Shown one piece after another: positions 11,380-32,247 of a DNA stretch of 64,000 nt. The stretch is taken from the NCBI GenBank assembly GCA_948470475.1, contig OX419347.1:5832643-5896642 (forward strand), written 5' to 3'. The number at the start of each line of letters is the position of its first letter. The first letter of the stretch is position 1. The translations under genes and the position numbers were made by a program. This DNA is from Galaxea fascicularis. Lineage: Eukaryota; Cnidaria; Anthozoa; Scleractinia; Euphylliidae. The notes below the pieces were generated by a model. It saw only the letters and a list, made by a program, of their open reading frames with translations, ran no database searches and was not told the DNA's origin.

Positions 11380-12460
11380 TGATTTCAAGACCTCTCTTCA
11401 ACATTAATTTAAAGGTCACTGCTCGTTAACTAAAGCTACTTACATACATACCCGAAGAAATGATGCGTCGGCTTTCTTTCCCCTTTCGATTTCTGACTAA
11501 AACTGCCCGGCTCTCCGGCGATATGCAATGTCCTTCTTAATTAAATTCATTTTGCACGACAAATGTTCATGACAAAAAACGCATCATTTGGGTAACTGGT
11601 CAGTTTGTCAAATGGTTGGTGGAATCTTTTGAACGCTGAGTTTCAACAGCAACGGAACGCAACTGCAGAAAAAAAGGCCACAAAATAATAAGGTTCACGA
11701 AGAAAAAAACAAGCGCTCTGCACGTGCGTTTTACATTTTTGTACATTTCGTTGCAACCCTCCTCAAAATATCAACGCGAAATGACCAGATTCAATGTTTT
11801 TCGAGCGTATAACGATAAATTTGTTTCTTTACTTCAACAACGTGAAATAGGAATTCATTTGCTGGATAATTTGCTCACAGTCTACGAGGCAAGTGATCCA
11901 TGTTGGATTAATCGCAAAAGGATGGCAACGAGAGTTGTTAAATTTTAAAATGATATTTTAGTCGTTTTTGATGCCGTGGCAGTCCTTGGTTGCTTAAGCT
12001 CACTGACGATCGAAGCTTACTGAGCTTAAAACTAAGAGAAAAGCAAAATGATTTTGCTAATAAAGACAGTGTCAGAAAGGTATTGGGCTCCTTCAGTATT
12101 CTTAGAACTTGCAGTTCGTAAAAACTGGCAGAAATAAAATCAGTTAAAACAAAATAAAAAAATTGGCACAATTCCAAGCAGATGGAGAATTTGATGGGAT
12201 TACCAGGGACAGATTTTCCACGGTTAAATTAGTACACGTTTGCCGCTTCAATATCCATATTTTCATTGGACCTTCCTCGATGGTTTCTTTAGTCCCAGGC
12301 ATGAATCGAGGCTATGACCTCTGTAACACCGGTCGGATTCTCTGAACTTGTAGCTACACAGCCATTCGTTGTAGATTCCTTCACTGATGACATCTTTGTT
12401 TCAATGTCCCACCTCCTCTCCTTGTCCCTTCTGTGTGGTCTTCCTTTGCCTCGTAGCCAA
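11380..12460. other. Intergenic DNA, no feature seen
   Basis: No convincing exon or repeat termini were found. The short open frames lack splice context or recognisable motifs. Confidence 0.5.
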
Positions 12461-12468
12461 GCAGACAA

Positions 12469-12650
12469 GGCGGATGAGTGGTCAGACCGTCGGACTTGTA
12501 ATCAAGCGGTCTCAGGGGTCTACACCCACTCTCGGCTGACCGCCCGAATCTTTTAATTTCACGGCAGTTGCTAGTCCAGCTCAACCACAACACTCTTGCC
12601 AGTTGTCAATGAGATTCTTGACCTGTTGTGTTCTCTTTAAAATATTTATT
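12469..12650 (+). mobile_element. tRNA-derived SINE
   Basis: The tRNA-like head is 12469-12545. It has a ggatgagtggtcagac A-region, an anticodon-like loop cttgtaa (TGT, Thr) and a B-box-like ggtctacaccc, closing with accgccc. The non-tRNA body follows (acggcagttgctagtcc). Mismatches make a functional tRNA unlikely. Confidence 0.5.
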
Positions 12651-13058
12651 TCTACCAAATGTTTCATTATCCCTGAAAAGCCCCTCAAAAGGAGGAGATA
12701 ATGGAGTAACTTTTTTTTATTTTTAGCAAGCGCGGGTTTTGCTGCGTTGCTTTTCCCGACTTAAATATTCCAATTTGCATAGAGGAAAACAATTTTTTTG
12801 TTAACCGGCTTTGGCTTTTTGCTGATAGCCGGCAAGTTTTACTCCTGCTTAAAAAGGGCGTGTACTTATGTGGACCAATCAAAGAAGGGCGGGCTTTCCA
12901 GGCAAGCGATTGGCTTTGCTAACCCTACAATAGCAGAACAACATAAAAGTATTGAATAATGACATCATTACGACTGAATTCTCTAATCAACGAACGTGAC
13001 AGTTGCATCATTTTCGCTTGTGAAGGCATCGGTCGTGCACCTTGTTGGTTGGAAAAAT

Positions 13059-13742
13059 ATGAACTTCTTTCACCTTCCAAAATTCTTGATGCTAGCAGTC
13101 TTCGTTTTGGAATGTTCAGGTTCAGTAACGAAGCCGCAAGCTAAAGGTAATTCGTAAATACAGGTTATTTTTAACTGCGTTGAAAGAGGCAAATTTAAAG
13201 ATACTTTTGTATAACCAGGTAAATTAGGCGTTATAACTTTAGCCTTCAGAAATCTGTAAAGACGACTTTCCGACAAAAACGCCCATTTGGCAACTTTTTT
13301 GGTTATCCAGTTAAGAAATAAGTATCAACTAAATATTTTGAATTGTAGCTCAGGATACAAATACTATTTTATTTATATAAACACGTAGAGAATAGATAAA
13401 AATAGAACAAAACGAACTTTTTCAAAGTCTCTTCGCATCTCCTAAGTTTTCAATGCGTCCTTACACTACGATAAAAATATTTCCTAGGATTTCCATCAAA
13501 TGTTGGTCAGAAAATTTCTATTTCTCGAACGCTTTTTCAATGATTGAGCACTGCGAACTATTTTTCCTGGTGAGGGTTTACGCCCCAACCTGTTCGACTT
13601 TTTGTTTGGCTGACAGATGCCGCTCAGAATGATGACGAGAAAGAAGAGAGTAAAGAAAAGTCAGAAAAGTCAGAAAAGTCAGAAAAACAAGAGGTGAGGT
13701 TTTTTAACGAACTACCAGAGAACTACTGGAGAAAGGGGGTAA

Positions 13743-13773
<31 letters not shown>

Positions 13774-16700
13774 AGGGGGGGTTGTTGTACACGAATATTT
13801 GTTTTTAATGTAAATTGACCACCGCACAGGGATTCTAAAAGTTGACGTTTCTAGCGTTAGCCCTTCGACAGTCAGAGCGATGATGACGATTCGCTCGACG
13901 ACTTGCTCTAGCGAAGGGCTAACGCTCCAAACGTCAGCTTTTAGAATGCTTCTACGGTAGCCACTTTACATTATCAACTCATGCAGTTGATAAAACCAAA
14001 TTTAGGATTACTGAAGAGTTCATGAAAGATTCACGACAAGCGATTGGAGTTTAAACAGTGGGTTTCATAAGGTCATAATTCCCCAATCTGTTCGAAAGCC
14101 GAATCCAGGGTTAGTTTTTCAGTTTTTTTAACTTTTGGTTGAAAGTCTCGTTTTTTCGTTGAGGATTGAATTCCTCTAATCTAAAATTTAAACTCCGTGA
14201 TTAAGTTTAAATCTTGGCCGGAGATCTTCAGTTTTAGGGAATTTGAGCCTAAAATTACAAAAAGAACTCTGATGAAGTCTCTTCTTTGGTTATGTACGTC
14301 CCATCAAATGTTATTGATGTTTATGCACCGTCCGATTTTTATGCCCCGACTTTATTGGAAGAAGATCCACAATGCTGGTTTTGATATGACGTAATGTCAT
14401 TGAAATTCCTTAAGTTCAAATGAGGTCACCACAAAGCTCCACTTTCAATATTTGCTACATATCGGTGAGACGATCAAGCCTATGTAAGGCTTCGTTTCAC
14501 CAGACAACACTTTAAAATTTCATTAAATTCATAAGTTTCACGTGTTTCAGGCTGCTTCGACATATCCGCTTCAGTTAATAATTTTGAAGTATGATAATAT
14601 AAAAAGACCTCTCAAGAAAAGCCAGCATATTGCTTTCATTAACTTTTTTCCACAGGAAAGAAAAAAAAACAAACAACAAAAACGAGAAATTGTGTTCTAT
14701 TTACACTCTTAAGGGAATTTCCCAAATTTTTATGATACAACGAGTGTACCAGAAAACAGAAATGTCCTGATCTGGCCCAGAAGTTACTGTGAAAACCAGC
14801 GGGTAAAACCATTACTTGACAGGCTCAATGTAAGTCGCACGAAATTTGATGCCGAGGTTTCTGGAGATGATAATTTTTCGACAACCTCCTCGTCTGGTGC
14901 AACACTGATTTGTTCAGTAGTGACTGTGAAGCCGGACCCCCAAGAAATATCAAGGTTTGTAATCCACGCTAGTGGGCGCATGACATTTTATTTTCATTCA
15001 ACTTTAGCTCAATGCACTGGCTTCAAACGTTGAATCAGTAACCAACTTGGTTAAAGCTCAGTCTGAAATCATCGAGAACCTTAGCAACCAGGTCTCCAGT
15101 ATCTCCAAGGAGACGGGTAACGAGAAGTTCCAACAGGTGTTCGATGAGATCGCAAAGCACTCCGGTTTGATTCATGACGTGACGAAACAGCTTGACGAGA
15201 CGATCATGAAGGTGAACAAACTGGTTGGGGAGGCAGTGGAAATGAAGAGTCAGTTCAGTGAAAACCTAACGGAGCTAGAAGGGAAAATAAAGAAGAATGA
15301 AGAAAGCATTAAAATGATGGAGGGAGGATTCACGCTGAAAATTGAAAAGCTGGAACAGATAGTGAAGACATTAAGTCTGGCTCTACAATACACTGGAGAA
15401 CGACATTCAGCTGCCAGGACAGGTAACGGTTCTTTAAGGGGTATGGGTAAGCTGATTCAAACAAGTACATGTTTCGGGGTCGTTTCTTGTCAGGGAGACT
15501 CGGAACATGAGCTAATGACGTTATGCGGCAATATTTAAAGTTCAGGCCGCGGTTGTTCAAACGTTGGATAGCGCTATCCACCGGATAAATCATAGCCTGC
15601 GTAGCATGGCGGTTTTGGCTGCTAAGTAATAAAGGCTGGCCAGGGCAGAAAAACCGCGAGAGATTGGGGCGGGAGCAACTGAAAAACCGCCTGCACGGAC
15701 GGGGTGGGGGGGGTGGGGGGGGGCTTTTTTGAGTCGGTCCGTATGCCAGCGTACGGATCGTTCCGATTGGTTCAGAATGCTCGCCCGTCAATCAAATATT
15801 TTGGTAATTTCCCTTGCGCGAAGTTTCATATTACTACCAAGCCTATGATTGGCTGGGGAAATTGAAACCAGACAAGTTGTCACCCCGGGTGTCAAAATGA
15901 GGTGAAGGGGGCGGCAGTCAAAAACCCCTAGAATCCGCGCAGGCGGTTTTTATTTTTCTCGCGGCTTCGCCGCTCGTGCGCCATGCTACGCAGGCTAGAT
16001 AAATCACTATCCAGCGGATAAGTATTGGGAAAGCTAATTGCACTATCCACTGGCATGGATAGCTATTTATCCGGTGGATAGCGCCATCCAGCCTTTAAAC
16101 AACCAGGGCCAGGTGGATATAGCCCCAAACCTCCCAATCGCCCAAAACCCCTACTTGCAAGTGGGTCCTGAAGGGGTAAAATGAGAACCGGGATTTGCTT
16201 GTTTTTTGACTGGGAAACGGGAATTTGAGTCACAAAAATGGGAACGGGAAACGCGTCTGCTATTATAAAGACAGTAATAGTTGGACACTTTCTGAGTTCA
16301 GTAGCTAAAAAAAGGTATGGAAGGAATTTTGTTGGAGAAAAAGTCTAAAACCAACCAGGGAACTGCGCTCAGTCCATTGATGGCTTGATCCAGGTCACTT
16401 TTTTCTGTTGCGAGTCGGTGATTTACTTAAACAGCGGTAGTTTACAGCTGTAACCAAGCATACTCAGACTATCACACAGTGTTAATGTAAACATGACGAT
16501 TGATGCCGAAACAATTCGGAGTGTTGTTGAAGTTAAGTATGTCCCTAACGAATATAACAAGCATTTGTAACTATTACTCAGCAAAACTATTTCCAAAATG
16601 AGCAAAGAACACAGAACTGTTTAAAAACTCGACATAACGATGAGAACCGTCAGTGCTCTGGGATGTCTTTTTAATTTCAATACGGAGATTGGGATTTGGT

Positions 16701-17367
16701 CTTAAGAAAGAATGGGAAATGGGATTTGGAGAGAATTTGGGCTGGGAAATGGGATTGAGCCCTTCCCCCCCACCTCCCCCCTTCAGGACCCTCTTGCAAA
16801 GCACAATGCTTCACCGTCAGCACCACAATCATCATCCTCACCATCGCCATAAACATCACCAAAACCAACATAACTACCGTCATTATAAGATCAGACGGAA
16901 AAATGAATCCTGATCAGTTCACAATCGACCCAACATACGCTATAGGACCCGAGACTGAAGATTTACGCTATTGTCCGAACCTAGGTTTACGAGGAAAGTT
17001 TACTCGCAAGGCTTGATTTTAGTTTTACTTGGATTGCTCGCCTTTGTGCAAGAGGATAAACCTCAGAGTGGATAATTACATAAATGCTGCCCACGATCGC
17101 ATTAAGAGTCGCCTTTTTTCCCTCTGCAATTGATTTTTCACCTTATATTTTCCTTGCCGCTCCACAGACTGGCCAATTGGGAAATACTGCATCTTAGCCA
17201 ATGGCATCTGTCCTCGTGGTTTCCTGCGCCACAAGGGACACTTCAAATCTGTGTATCTATCGCCTTCCCCTCCAAAACCAGTAAAAGAGGCTACACCTGG
17301 AAACAGACCAACTGGGTCCTTTGCTTACCGTTGTGGATCCCTCACTCTGGTCACGTGCTGTAAATAA
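13059..17367 (+). CDS. Secreted coiled-coil protein with cysteine-bearing C-terminal domain
   Basis: Predicted extracellular protein of 259 residues. Exons are 13059-13146, 13617-13693, 15008-15422 and 17168-17367; joins are phases 1, 0 and 1, all consistent. Residues 1-20 form a signal peptide (KFLMLAVFVLECSGS). Residues 30-55 are acidic/basic with a KSE/EKS triplet repeat. Residues 56-193, one large exon, are heptad-like and predicted to be a long coiled coil, so the protein probably oligomerises. Residues 194-259 start DWPIGKYCILANGICPRGF and end in a Cys-Cys-Lys. That opening resembles the apextrin C-terminal (ApeC) domain, but the middle lacks the usual acidic stretch, so ApeC membership is tentative. 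Intron 2 carries the hammerhead-type repeat and intron 3 carries nested TIR elements. Confidence 0.7.
13735..13998. repeat. Hammerhead-repeat family, copy 1 (inverted, degenerate)
   Basis: Same family as 52462-52661 and 62685-62915. The left end has tctaaagaaactgtggtgct and aatgtaaattgaccacc; the right end has ttacattatcaactcatgc. Two copies of the ribozyme-like segment face each other. The plus-strand copy (around 13908-13945) has CTAGCGA for the core box and CAAAC for GAAAC. The minus-strand copy (around 13831-13880) has extra bases inside CTGAnGA. Both look inactive. Confidence 0.7.
15543..16112. mobile_element. ggatagcgctatcc-family MITE, interrupted
   Basis: Second copy of the element seen whole at 22991-23141, with ends ccgcggttgttcaaacgttgg and, inverted, ggttgtttaaaggctgg, plus internal ggatagcgctatcc. 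It is split by the 405-bp insertion at 15593-15997. Confidence 0.8.
15593..15997. mobile_element. 405-bp TIR element with perfect 9-bp target duplication
   Basis: A perfect 19-bp terminal inverted repeat (tagcctgcgtagcatggcg and its complement) is flanked by the direct repeat gataaatca at 15584-15592 and 15998-16006. The 9-bp duplication and the clean interruption of another element show transposition directly. A 9-bp target duplication is typical of Mutator-like elements; superfamily assignment is inference. Confidence 0.9.
16156..16800. mobile_element. TIR element rich in gggaaa/gggatt motifs
   Basis: The ends ttgcaagtgggtcctgaagg and, inverted, ttgcaagagggtcctgaagg bound about 645 bases. 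Near both ends the interior has many gggaa(a/t)- and gggatt-type words. It lies in the last intron of the coiled-coil gene. Confidence 0.65.
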
Positions 17368-18280
17368 TCTAAATCCATTGGGCCATTTTGAGTTGCTTTT
17401 AGCCTCTTCATGAATACGAGGCGTAGTGCACACCTTATGAAAATTAGTTTTCATTCACACGCAAGCAGACTAGTTATCATTTGAACAACTTTGCACAAGG
17501 GGGGAGGACCTCAATTCGAAAATAGCCAGTTGCAGCATTCAAAGTCAATTTGAATTGATAGTTTCATTTAATAGCCTAGGATGATATAATGATTTGCAAA
17601 TGGCCGCATAAAAGATACACTCTATACACTCTACTCATACTGTGGTACGCGAAGTTGAGAAGCTAGCACCCGCCTGCCCTGCCAGCGAGGAGCCGGGTTT
17701 GACGTTTCCTCATTTTGCTGAGCCTGGTTTGGGTTTGTTTCACAGCAGAGCAATTTTCCATACTAATCACTGAAGGGCAAAACTACTGAACGCTGATTGG
17801 CTGAGGGAGCAGTTTTGGTAATCAATTTTTAGAAACAGAACTTTGTTCCTTTGGCCAGTGACTGGCTGAGAATAAATCTCATTGAATCGATTGGGTTGTT
17901 AAATTTATTGAAATTTGTACCTTCCCAGAAATACATAAACCGCATACACGACAGACAAGTCGCTGCGCAACTCGGGCAATTTCAGCAACTTCTGAAAACA
18001 CGCGTGATGGTAATCCTAATTTTACTCGGTCCCATGCGATTCCCTACATCGTATCTTTATATCATGAATAAAAATACCAGGACAGACTATTACATTGGGC
18101 AAGCATAGTTTTGCCAGGGTATTTCAGCACGAAATAAAGGCCGCCGTTTAACCGCTGTTGAAGGCATGAAAAGTAAGAGTTCTAGGCTCTTTAGGTTCTT
18201 CGTCTTCTGATGTGCTCTGCTCGAAACAAATCACGATTAGCGAAAAATAAAAAAAAACATCGTAAATGGCGTGAACCCAG
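17368..18280. other. Downstream spacer of the coiled-coil gene
   Basis: No gene seen. Bases 17430-17510 resemble one half of the palindromic family at 39260-39437 (tatgaaaattagttttcatt), in a diverged form. Confidence 0.45.
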
Positions 18281-18508
18281 GGGCCCGTTTCTCGTAACTC
18301 CCGAAACTTTTCGGGTGCATTACGGGTGCTACAATTTCCTTCGCGTCTTAAAGACGGAGGCGTTTCCAAGCATGAAATTTTGCCACGAATTTGCCCTTTC
18401 GTATCTTGAAATCATAGTAAAAGGTCAGCTTTTCAGAATAAGCAGGTCGCAGTTTTTGAAACGACTTTTCGGGCCCGAAAAGTTTACGGGACTTTCGAGA
18501 AACGGGCG
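18281..18508. mobile_element. tttctcgaaa-family TIR element, intact copy
   Basis: The ends gggcccgtttctcgtaactc and, inverted, ggcgcccgtttctcgaaagt, with internal atcttgaaatcatagtaaaa and cgggcccgaaaag, bound a 228-bp non-coding element. Confidence 0.75.
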
Positions 18509-18943
18509 CCAGGCCCGGGGATACTCCCCTATATAAGCTAAAGTGTATTGTTTTTGAGCTGTTTTGGTCTGAAAACGGGTATATATTCTGACCATTATGG
18601 TCTTAAATAGGGTATCATTTTCAAGGGAACAACGACAGCGTATTAACGTATTTTTCATCTCCAAATGAATGATAGACAAAGAGAAGTAATCAAAGTATAT
18701 TATTCGAGCTGAATTTTACCAATTCTTGGCTTCGGCACTGATGAGAAGCTCAATTACGCTATAAATTCGTAACCGCAACGCCAGCTCTGAGAACGAATAA
18801 GGATTTTAGAGGACAGGTCTGAAAACGAGTGTGGAAAATGGAATGTTCTGGTCTGAAATTAAGTCAGGATTTGGAGGAGGGGATGGCATACCCCCACCAA
18901 GAATTCCTGCGAGGAGTAACCCCCCCCCCCCCATCCCCGGGAT

Positions 18944-19053
18944 GAGAATTAGTTTTCATTCATATGTAAAGTAGGACTAATTACCATCACAAAAACTTCG
19001 CACTTAGACTCGCTTTGAAGAGGAGGCAGACATGAACTCGGAAATGGCCTATT
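18944..19053. mobile_element. Right half of the aataggccattt palindromic element
   Basis: Matches the loop and right arm of the full palindrome at 39260-39437, ending ggaaatggcctatt; the left arm is missing. It is preceded by a 13-base C run near 18919-18931. Confidence 0.75.
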
Positions 19054-19489
19054 CTTCTTTGAACTCAAAACTACACCACTACACCGTCTTGCAAAATATG
19101 CGGGGATACAGAACAAACCATTCTAACTGTGATGCATACATAGTTTAATCCATCTCTCGTGTTAACTTATTCTCGATAAATTAAGTGTCTCTTCTACAGA
19201 CAAACTATAACTTTTGTAAATAAATTCAATAATTTCTTTCTTTTCTTATAATTCTTAATTGCTCATAACTCACAAATATCCTTTACCTGAAGCAAAATCT
19301 GAATTAAATTCAAACAATTTCAAAATATCATTAATCTGCTATACAATAGCTACTCATTGCACTCAGTACACTAACACCTACATAGGAAAGACATATATGA
19401 AACATCTGTGGTTCTGGCGTGCGTTTCAAGGAACCTCAGAAACTTCTCAATGTGACGTGTTTGAAACACCTATGATAGTTTTAAGTCAA

Positions 19490-19665
19490 AGTGGGGTTTT
19501 CAGTCGAATGTCGCTCTGTGATTGCTTGACAAAACTTGAGCCACTTTCTCAGCCAATGAGAAGCCACAATTTCCCGTGCTAAGCGCCAGTTGCATGTACT
19601 TCAAATTCTGATTGGTTCGCTGAGCTGTTTTCGTCCCTTGTGATTGGTCAGAGCACATCTCTTCA
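19490..19665. repeat. Dispersed repeat with tctgattggt motifs, copy 1
   Basis: Related to 22440-22590 and 34737-34970. Shared order: tttcccg(t/c)gct, a tgcatgta/tgcagtgtaa stretch, ttcaaattctgattggttc-like text, then a second gtgattgg-type motif. Non-coding. Confidence 0.5.
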
Positions 19666-19990
19666 ACTTAATTATTATGTACAATGTTTTCAATCATCAG
19701 TTGAAATCCATCAACCTAAATAGATGCAGTAAATTTTCAGGGATTATTTTTTCTCGTGAGTTTCCGCAGATCCAAGGAAAATCCACAAAATTCAAGAGAA
19801 TTAAATCCGAGAAAATTGTGCCACACGGTAAGCCCTTGAAATTGGTCTTCACCACTATCTGGCCAACGGGTGCACAGTTAAACATCGCCGTTTCCAAATG
19901 CCAGATGTTTTTTTTTTATTGGTCAACTCGGAATACAACCGGCGTTATTTCTGCTTAACAACGTTGAACATGTTAAGTGGCCTGTAATTC

Positions 19991-20129
19991 CCTCTTGTCA
20001 CACTGCAGCCACATTGTCCCAGGAGACCAAAAAAACTTTGTTTTACCACGCCAAGCCTCGTAGTTGAAACCGTGGGGTCGAGGCTTGGCTTTGGTCTTCC
20101 GGGACAATATGGCCGCTGTGTCACAAGGG
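19991..20129. repeat. 139-bp inverted repeat
   Basis: The left arm runs from ctcttgtcacactgcagcca to gggacaatgtgg-type sequence. The right arm, inverted, matches with a few changes (gggacaatatggccgctgtgtcacaag). The centre has aagcctcg and its complement cgaggctt. Confidence 0.65.
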
Positions 20130-20670
20130 CGAATAACAACCGATATGGCATCGTACACGAATTAACATTCGCAGCAGCGAGAATTTTTTTTTGTAAAACA
20201 AACCAACGTTAATTACTAACTTCAGGAAGAATGAATCCGAGGTTGAAGCCAATTCTAACTTCAACCCAAAAGGATTCTAAATGCTTTCTTACCTCTTTTA
20301 CATATGTTACTCTTTTCAATGGAATGTAATCAGATTTAGTGTAATGAAAATTTTCTTTAAACTTCAAAATATAATGTAGGGAAACAGTTAAGGAAAAATG
20401 GACATTACACGATTTTTAATTGTTCCCTCGGTTTTGATAGGAAAACTGACAAAAACGAATAGTTAAGCAATCTCTATAGGCAGGATTATTTGTAGTTTCC
20501 ACTAATTAGGGCAACAGTTATCAGGAAGTTGCTGAAGTTAATTTTATCCCTCGTCTAAATTATATTTTCCTTTGTTTCAACCTCATTATCATACATTACC
20601 ATACAAAAACACAAAGGAAAATGAAATTAAAACCAAAGATAAAATTAAACCACAACAAAGCAAATTCCCT

Positions 20671-20709
20671 TCCCCCACCCCCCGTCCGCGTCCCCGTCCC
20701 CGCCCCCAA
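20671..20709 (-). other. C-rich tract, G-quadruplex-capable on the minus strand
   Basis: Runs of C separated by short spacers (cccccaccccccgtccgc, then cgtccccgtccccgccccc) lie about 220-250 bases downstream of the TESK-type stop codon on the transcribed strand. The RNA copy would be G-rich. Function is unknown. Confidence 0.4.
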
Positions 20710-20924
20710 ACACTGGGCAAATAATCTGGCAGCCTCGAGAAATACTCAACAATAAAGGATTACATACAATTATCGGCCAAATGATCTTGCTTAATATACA
20801 AGGCCATTTTTAAGGCCCGTACAGACGGGCACAACAACACTGAATATTTTTAGACCCAATATTGTTGGCACGTGTTTAGAAACTTTCACCGATACTGGAA
20901 AAAAACTGCCAACAACAACAACGG

Positions 20925-30217
<9,293 letters not shown>

Positions 30218-31270
30218 AAGTATTTCCTCGATAATATGGGTATATTAGCTTGGATTTCCAGCCAGAAACAGAGTGGCAACACACTCCATTTCTTCACGCA
30301 TGAATCGTAAACGAATAAGTGTGTTACCTACCAGTTGTAAACCCACGTACAGCCTCACGGGAATGGTCGCGCATATTCACCTCTGATTGGTTAACCTTCG
30401 GACCTTTAGCTTGTCCGCCGTCAATCAACCATTGTTGTCGGTAAATGGTTCAAATCTGGGAATAATCCACGCAAATAATTTGTTCCGGAGGTGTTCAGTG
30501 AAGCGGGACTTGTAAACACAGCCGTGGGAAGCCAAGTAATTAGCCCTTGTTAAACAGGAAGTGCAGTGTTTGACATTTAGCTGAGTTCGAAAGCAAAGCC
30601 TGGTCGTTGGAGACAACTAGGGAAGTCCCACTAATCGAAGAACACGCGGAGCAAAAGTTAAGTTCTTTCAGCGGATATTCTTCCCCACGGAAAGGATTTT
30701 CTCTACCCCCACCCCCCCCCCCCTCTACTCACCCCAGTTTCCCGGAAAATTCCAGTTTACCTTAAACTTTCCTTGATATTGTTCTCCAACATTTTTCCTT
30801 TTTTCTGCCTTCTGTTCAATACAATGATCCATTTGCAGGCGCAGTTGCATTTGTCAACTCATTTTACGTACAATTTGTTTTCAAACAAAAGTTTTAAGAA
30901 GTAACTCTGGCAGGGGTAGGACAGCGACTCATATCTCAACTCTCTTCCGGTGCCTAAGAAGATAGTACTTAGAAAAGCCCCCTGCCGTCTCATGATTTAT
31001 AATTATCATGCAAGGGAAACTACAACCGATCAGAATGCACGAAAGCCGTGGTATATCGTCAGTGCTCCACCGAACATTCCCATCATGCACGGTGTTGATT
31101 TCGTCAAGGTCAGGCTATATATTTTCCATGACGTGGTATTGGCGAACAAAATCCAAAGTCCCTCCTTTATACTCTGTGGTATCTGCTCACGCTTCCTTTT
31201 GGTCTTCGAGGTTGCCAAGAGCACTACGAAAGTATAAACTAGTTATGCAAAGCTTTTCTCGTGACCCGCA
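30218..31270. other. Spacer upstream of the TESK-type gene
   Basis: It should contain the TESK-type promoter and 5' UTR, but no clear TATA box was identified. A C run occurs at 30712-30722. No exon is supported. Confidence 0.45.
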
Positions 31271-31272
31271 TG

Positions 31273-31882
31273 CAGACCTGCCAACCCCTGATAAAGGAAA
31301 ATCTGGAGACCCATGAAAAAAAATCTGGAGATTCTATAAAAAATAGTGAGATTCTATTTTTTCCCCATCAAGATTAAACAAACCCCTTTTCCATCGAGGA
31401 AAGTCATTAACAGTTTATAATAAACTCGTTCCCAGGGCCTACTCCCCTTTCAAAATGACGGACAGACACGAGGAAAAACGATTAAAATCGTAAATGGTTT
31501 GAACCCAGGAGTCATGTCATAATTAAAGGAAAATCTGGAGACCCATGAAAAAAAAATCTGGAGATTCTATAAAAAATAGTGAGATTCTATTTTTTTCCCC
31601 ATCAAGAAAACGATTTAAAAAGACGATTAAGTTTATTGAACACAAGCGAAAATCACAGCTGGGTACAAAAAAGTAAGAACAGTGTTCTTCTTTATTAGTT
31701 TTTCAATTTATGGCACAAGCATTCCTCGTTAATTTCACATTTTTATTCTGATTCAACAACTTAGATCATTTCAGAATGATTTTTCCCAAAACCCGTGAGA
31801 TTGAGGAGCCTTGTCGTGAGACCGTGAGAAATGACAAAAAATCATGAGACTCACGGCAGAATCGTGAGAGTTGGCAGGTCTG
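31273..31882. mobile_element. 610-bp TIR element with internal duplication and 6-bp target repeat
   Basis: The 13-bp perfect terminal inverted repeat cagacctgccaac is flanked by cgcatg on both sides (31267-31272 and 31883-31888). An internal block of about 82 bases (31292-31372) recurs at 31524-31607, with aaaggaaaatctggagaccc and gattctataaaaaatagtga in both. No transposase. Confidence 0.8.
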
Positions 31883-32184
31883 CGCATGAGATATCTCATT
31901 TGTCAGCGTTCTTTCCATGGCACTCGCCTAAAGGACCTAAAGGCATGTGTGGATGCGAACAAAATACAAGTGACTCGTCAATCTCGTTCACAGAGCACGC
32001 GTGTCTTTTGATCAGCGCCAAGACTTGTCGTGGGATATTATACGGGGTAACTCTCGAAAGCATTGCTGAAGGCTAGTATGTATCCAACAAACGTAACGAC
32101 ATTTACTCTGTAAAAATAAGAAAAAAGTTATGGATTGAGTAGTATTTTTTACTTGTCGAATATCACCTTCTCGAAAGTGCAACC

Positions 32185-32247
32185 CAACTTCGTTCCCAGG
32201 GTCCTCTTCTTTTCGGCCCTAGGAGAGGACCCTGGGAACGAGGTTGA
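32185..32247. repeat. Short hairpin repeat cgttcccagggtcctct
   Basis: A stem of about 22 bases: aacttcgttcccagggtcct on the left and its complement aggaccctgggaacgaggtt on the right, with a short central loop. Confidence 0.75.

Noticed and set aside
15330..15791. A 153-codon minus-strand frame
   Set aside because: It overlaps the coiled-coil exon antisense and a MITE with G/C runs that encode a proline stretch; no independent support.
16653..16913. A His-rich protein segment near 16800-16880
   Set aside because: A short CAC/CAT-rich stretch inside an intron, adjoining a TIR element; no splice phase fits the coiled-coil gene.
30950..31316. Overlapping 95- and 102-codon frames
   Set aside because: Two frames of the same stretch are open by chance, and one runs into the transposon at 31273.
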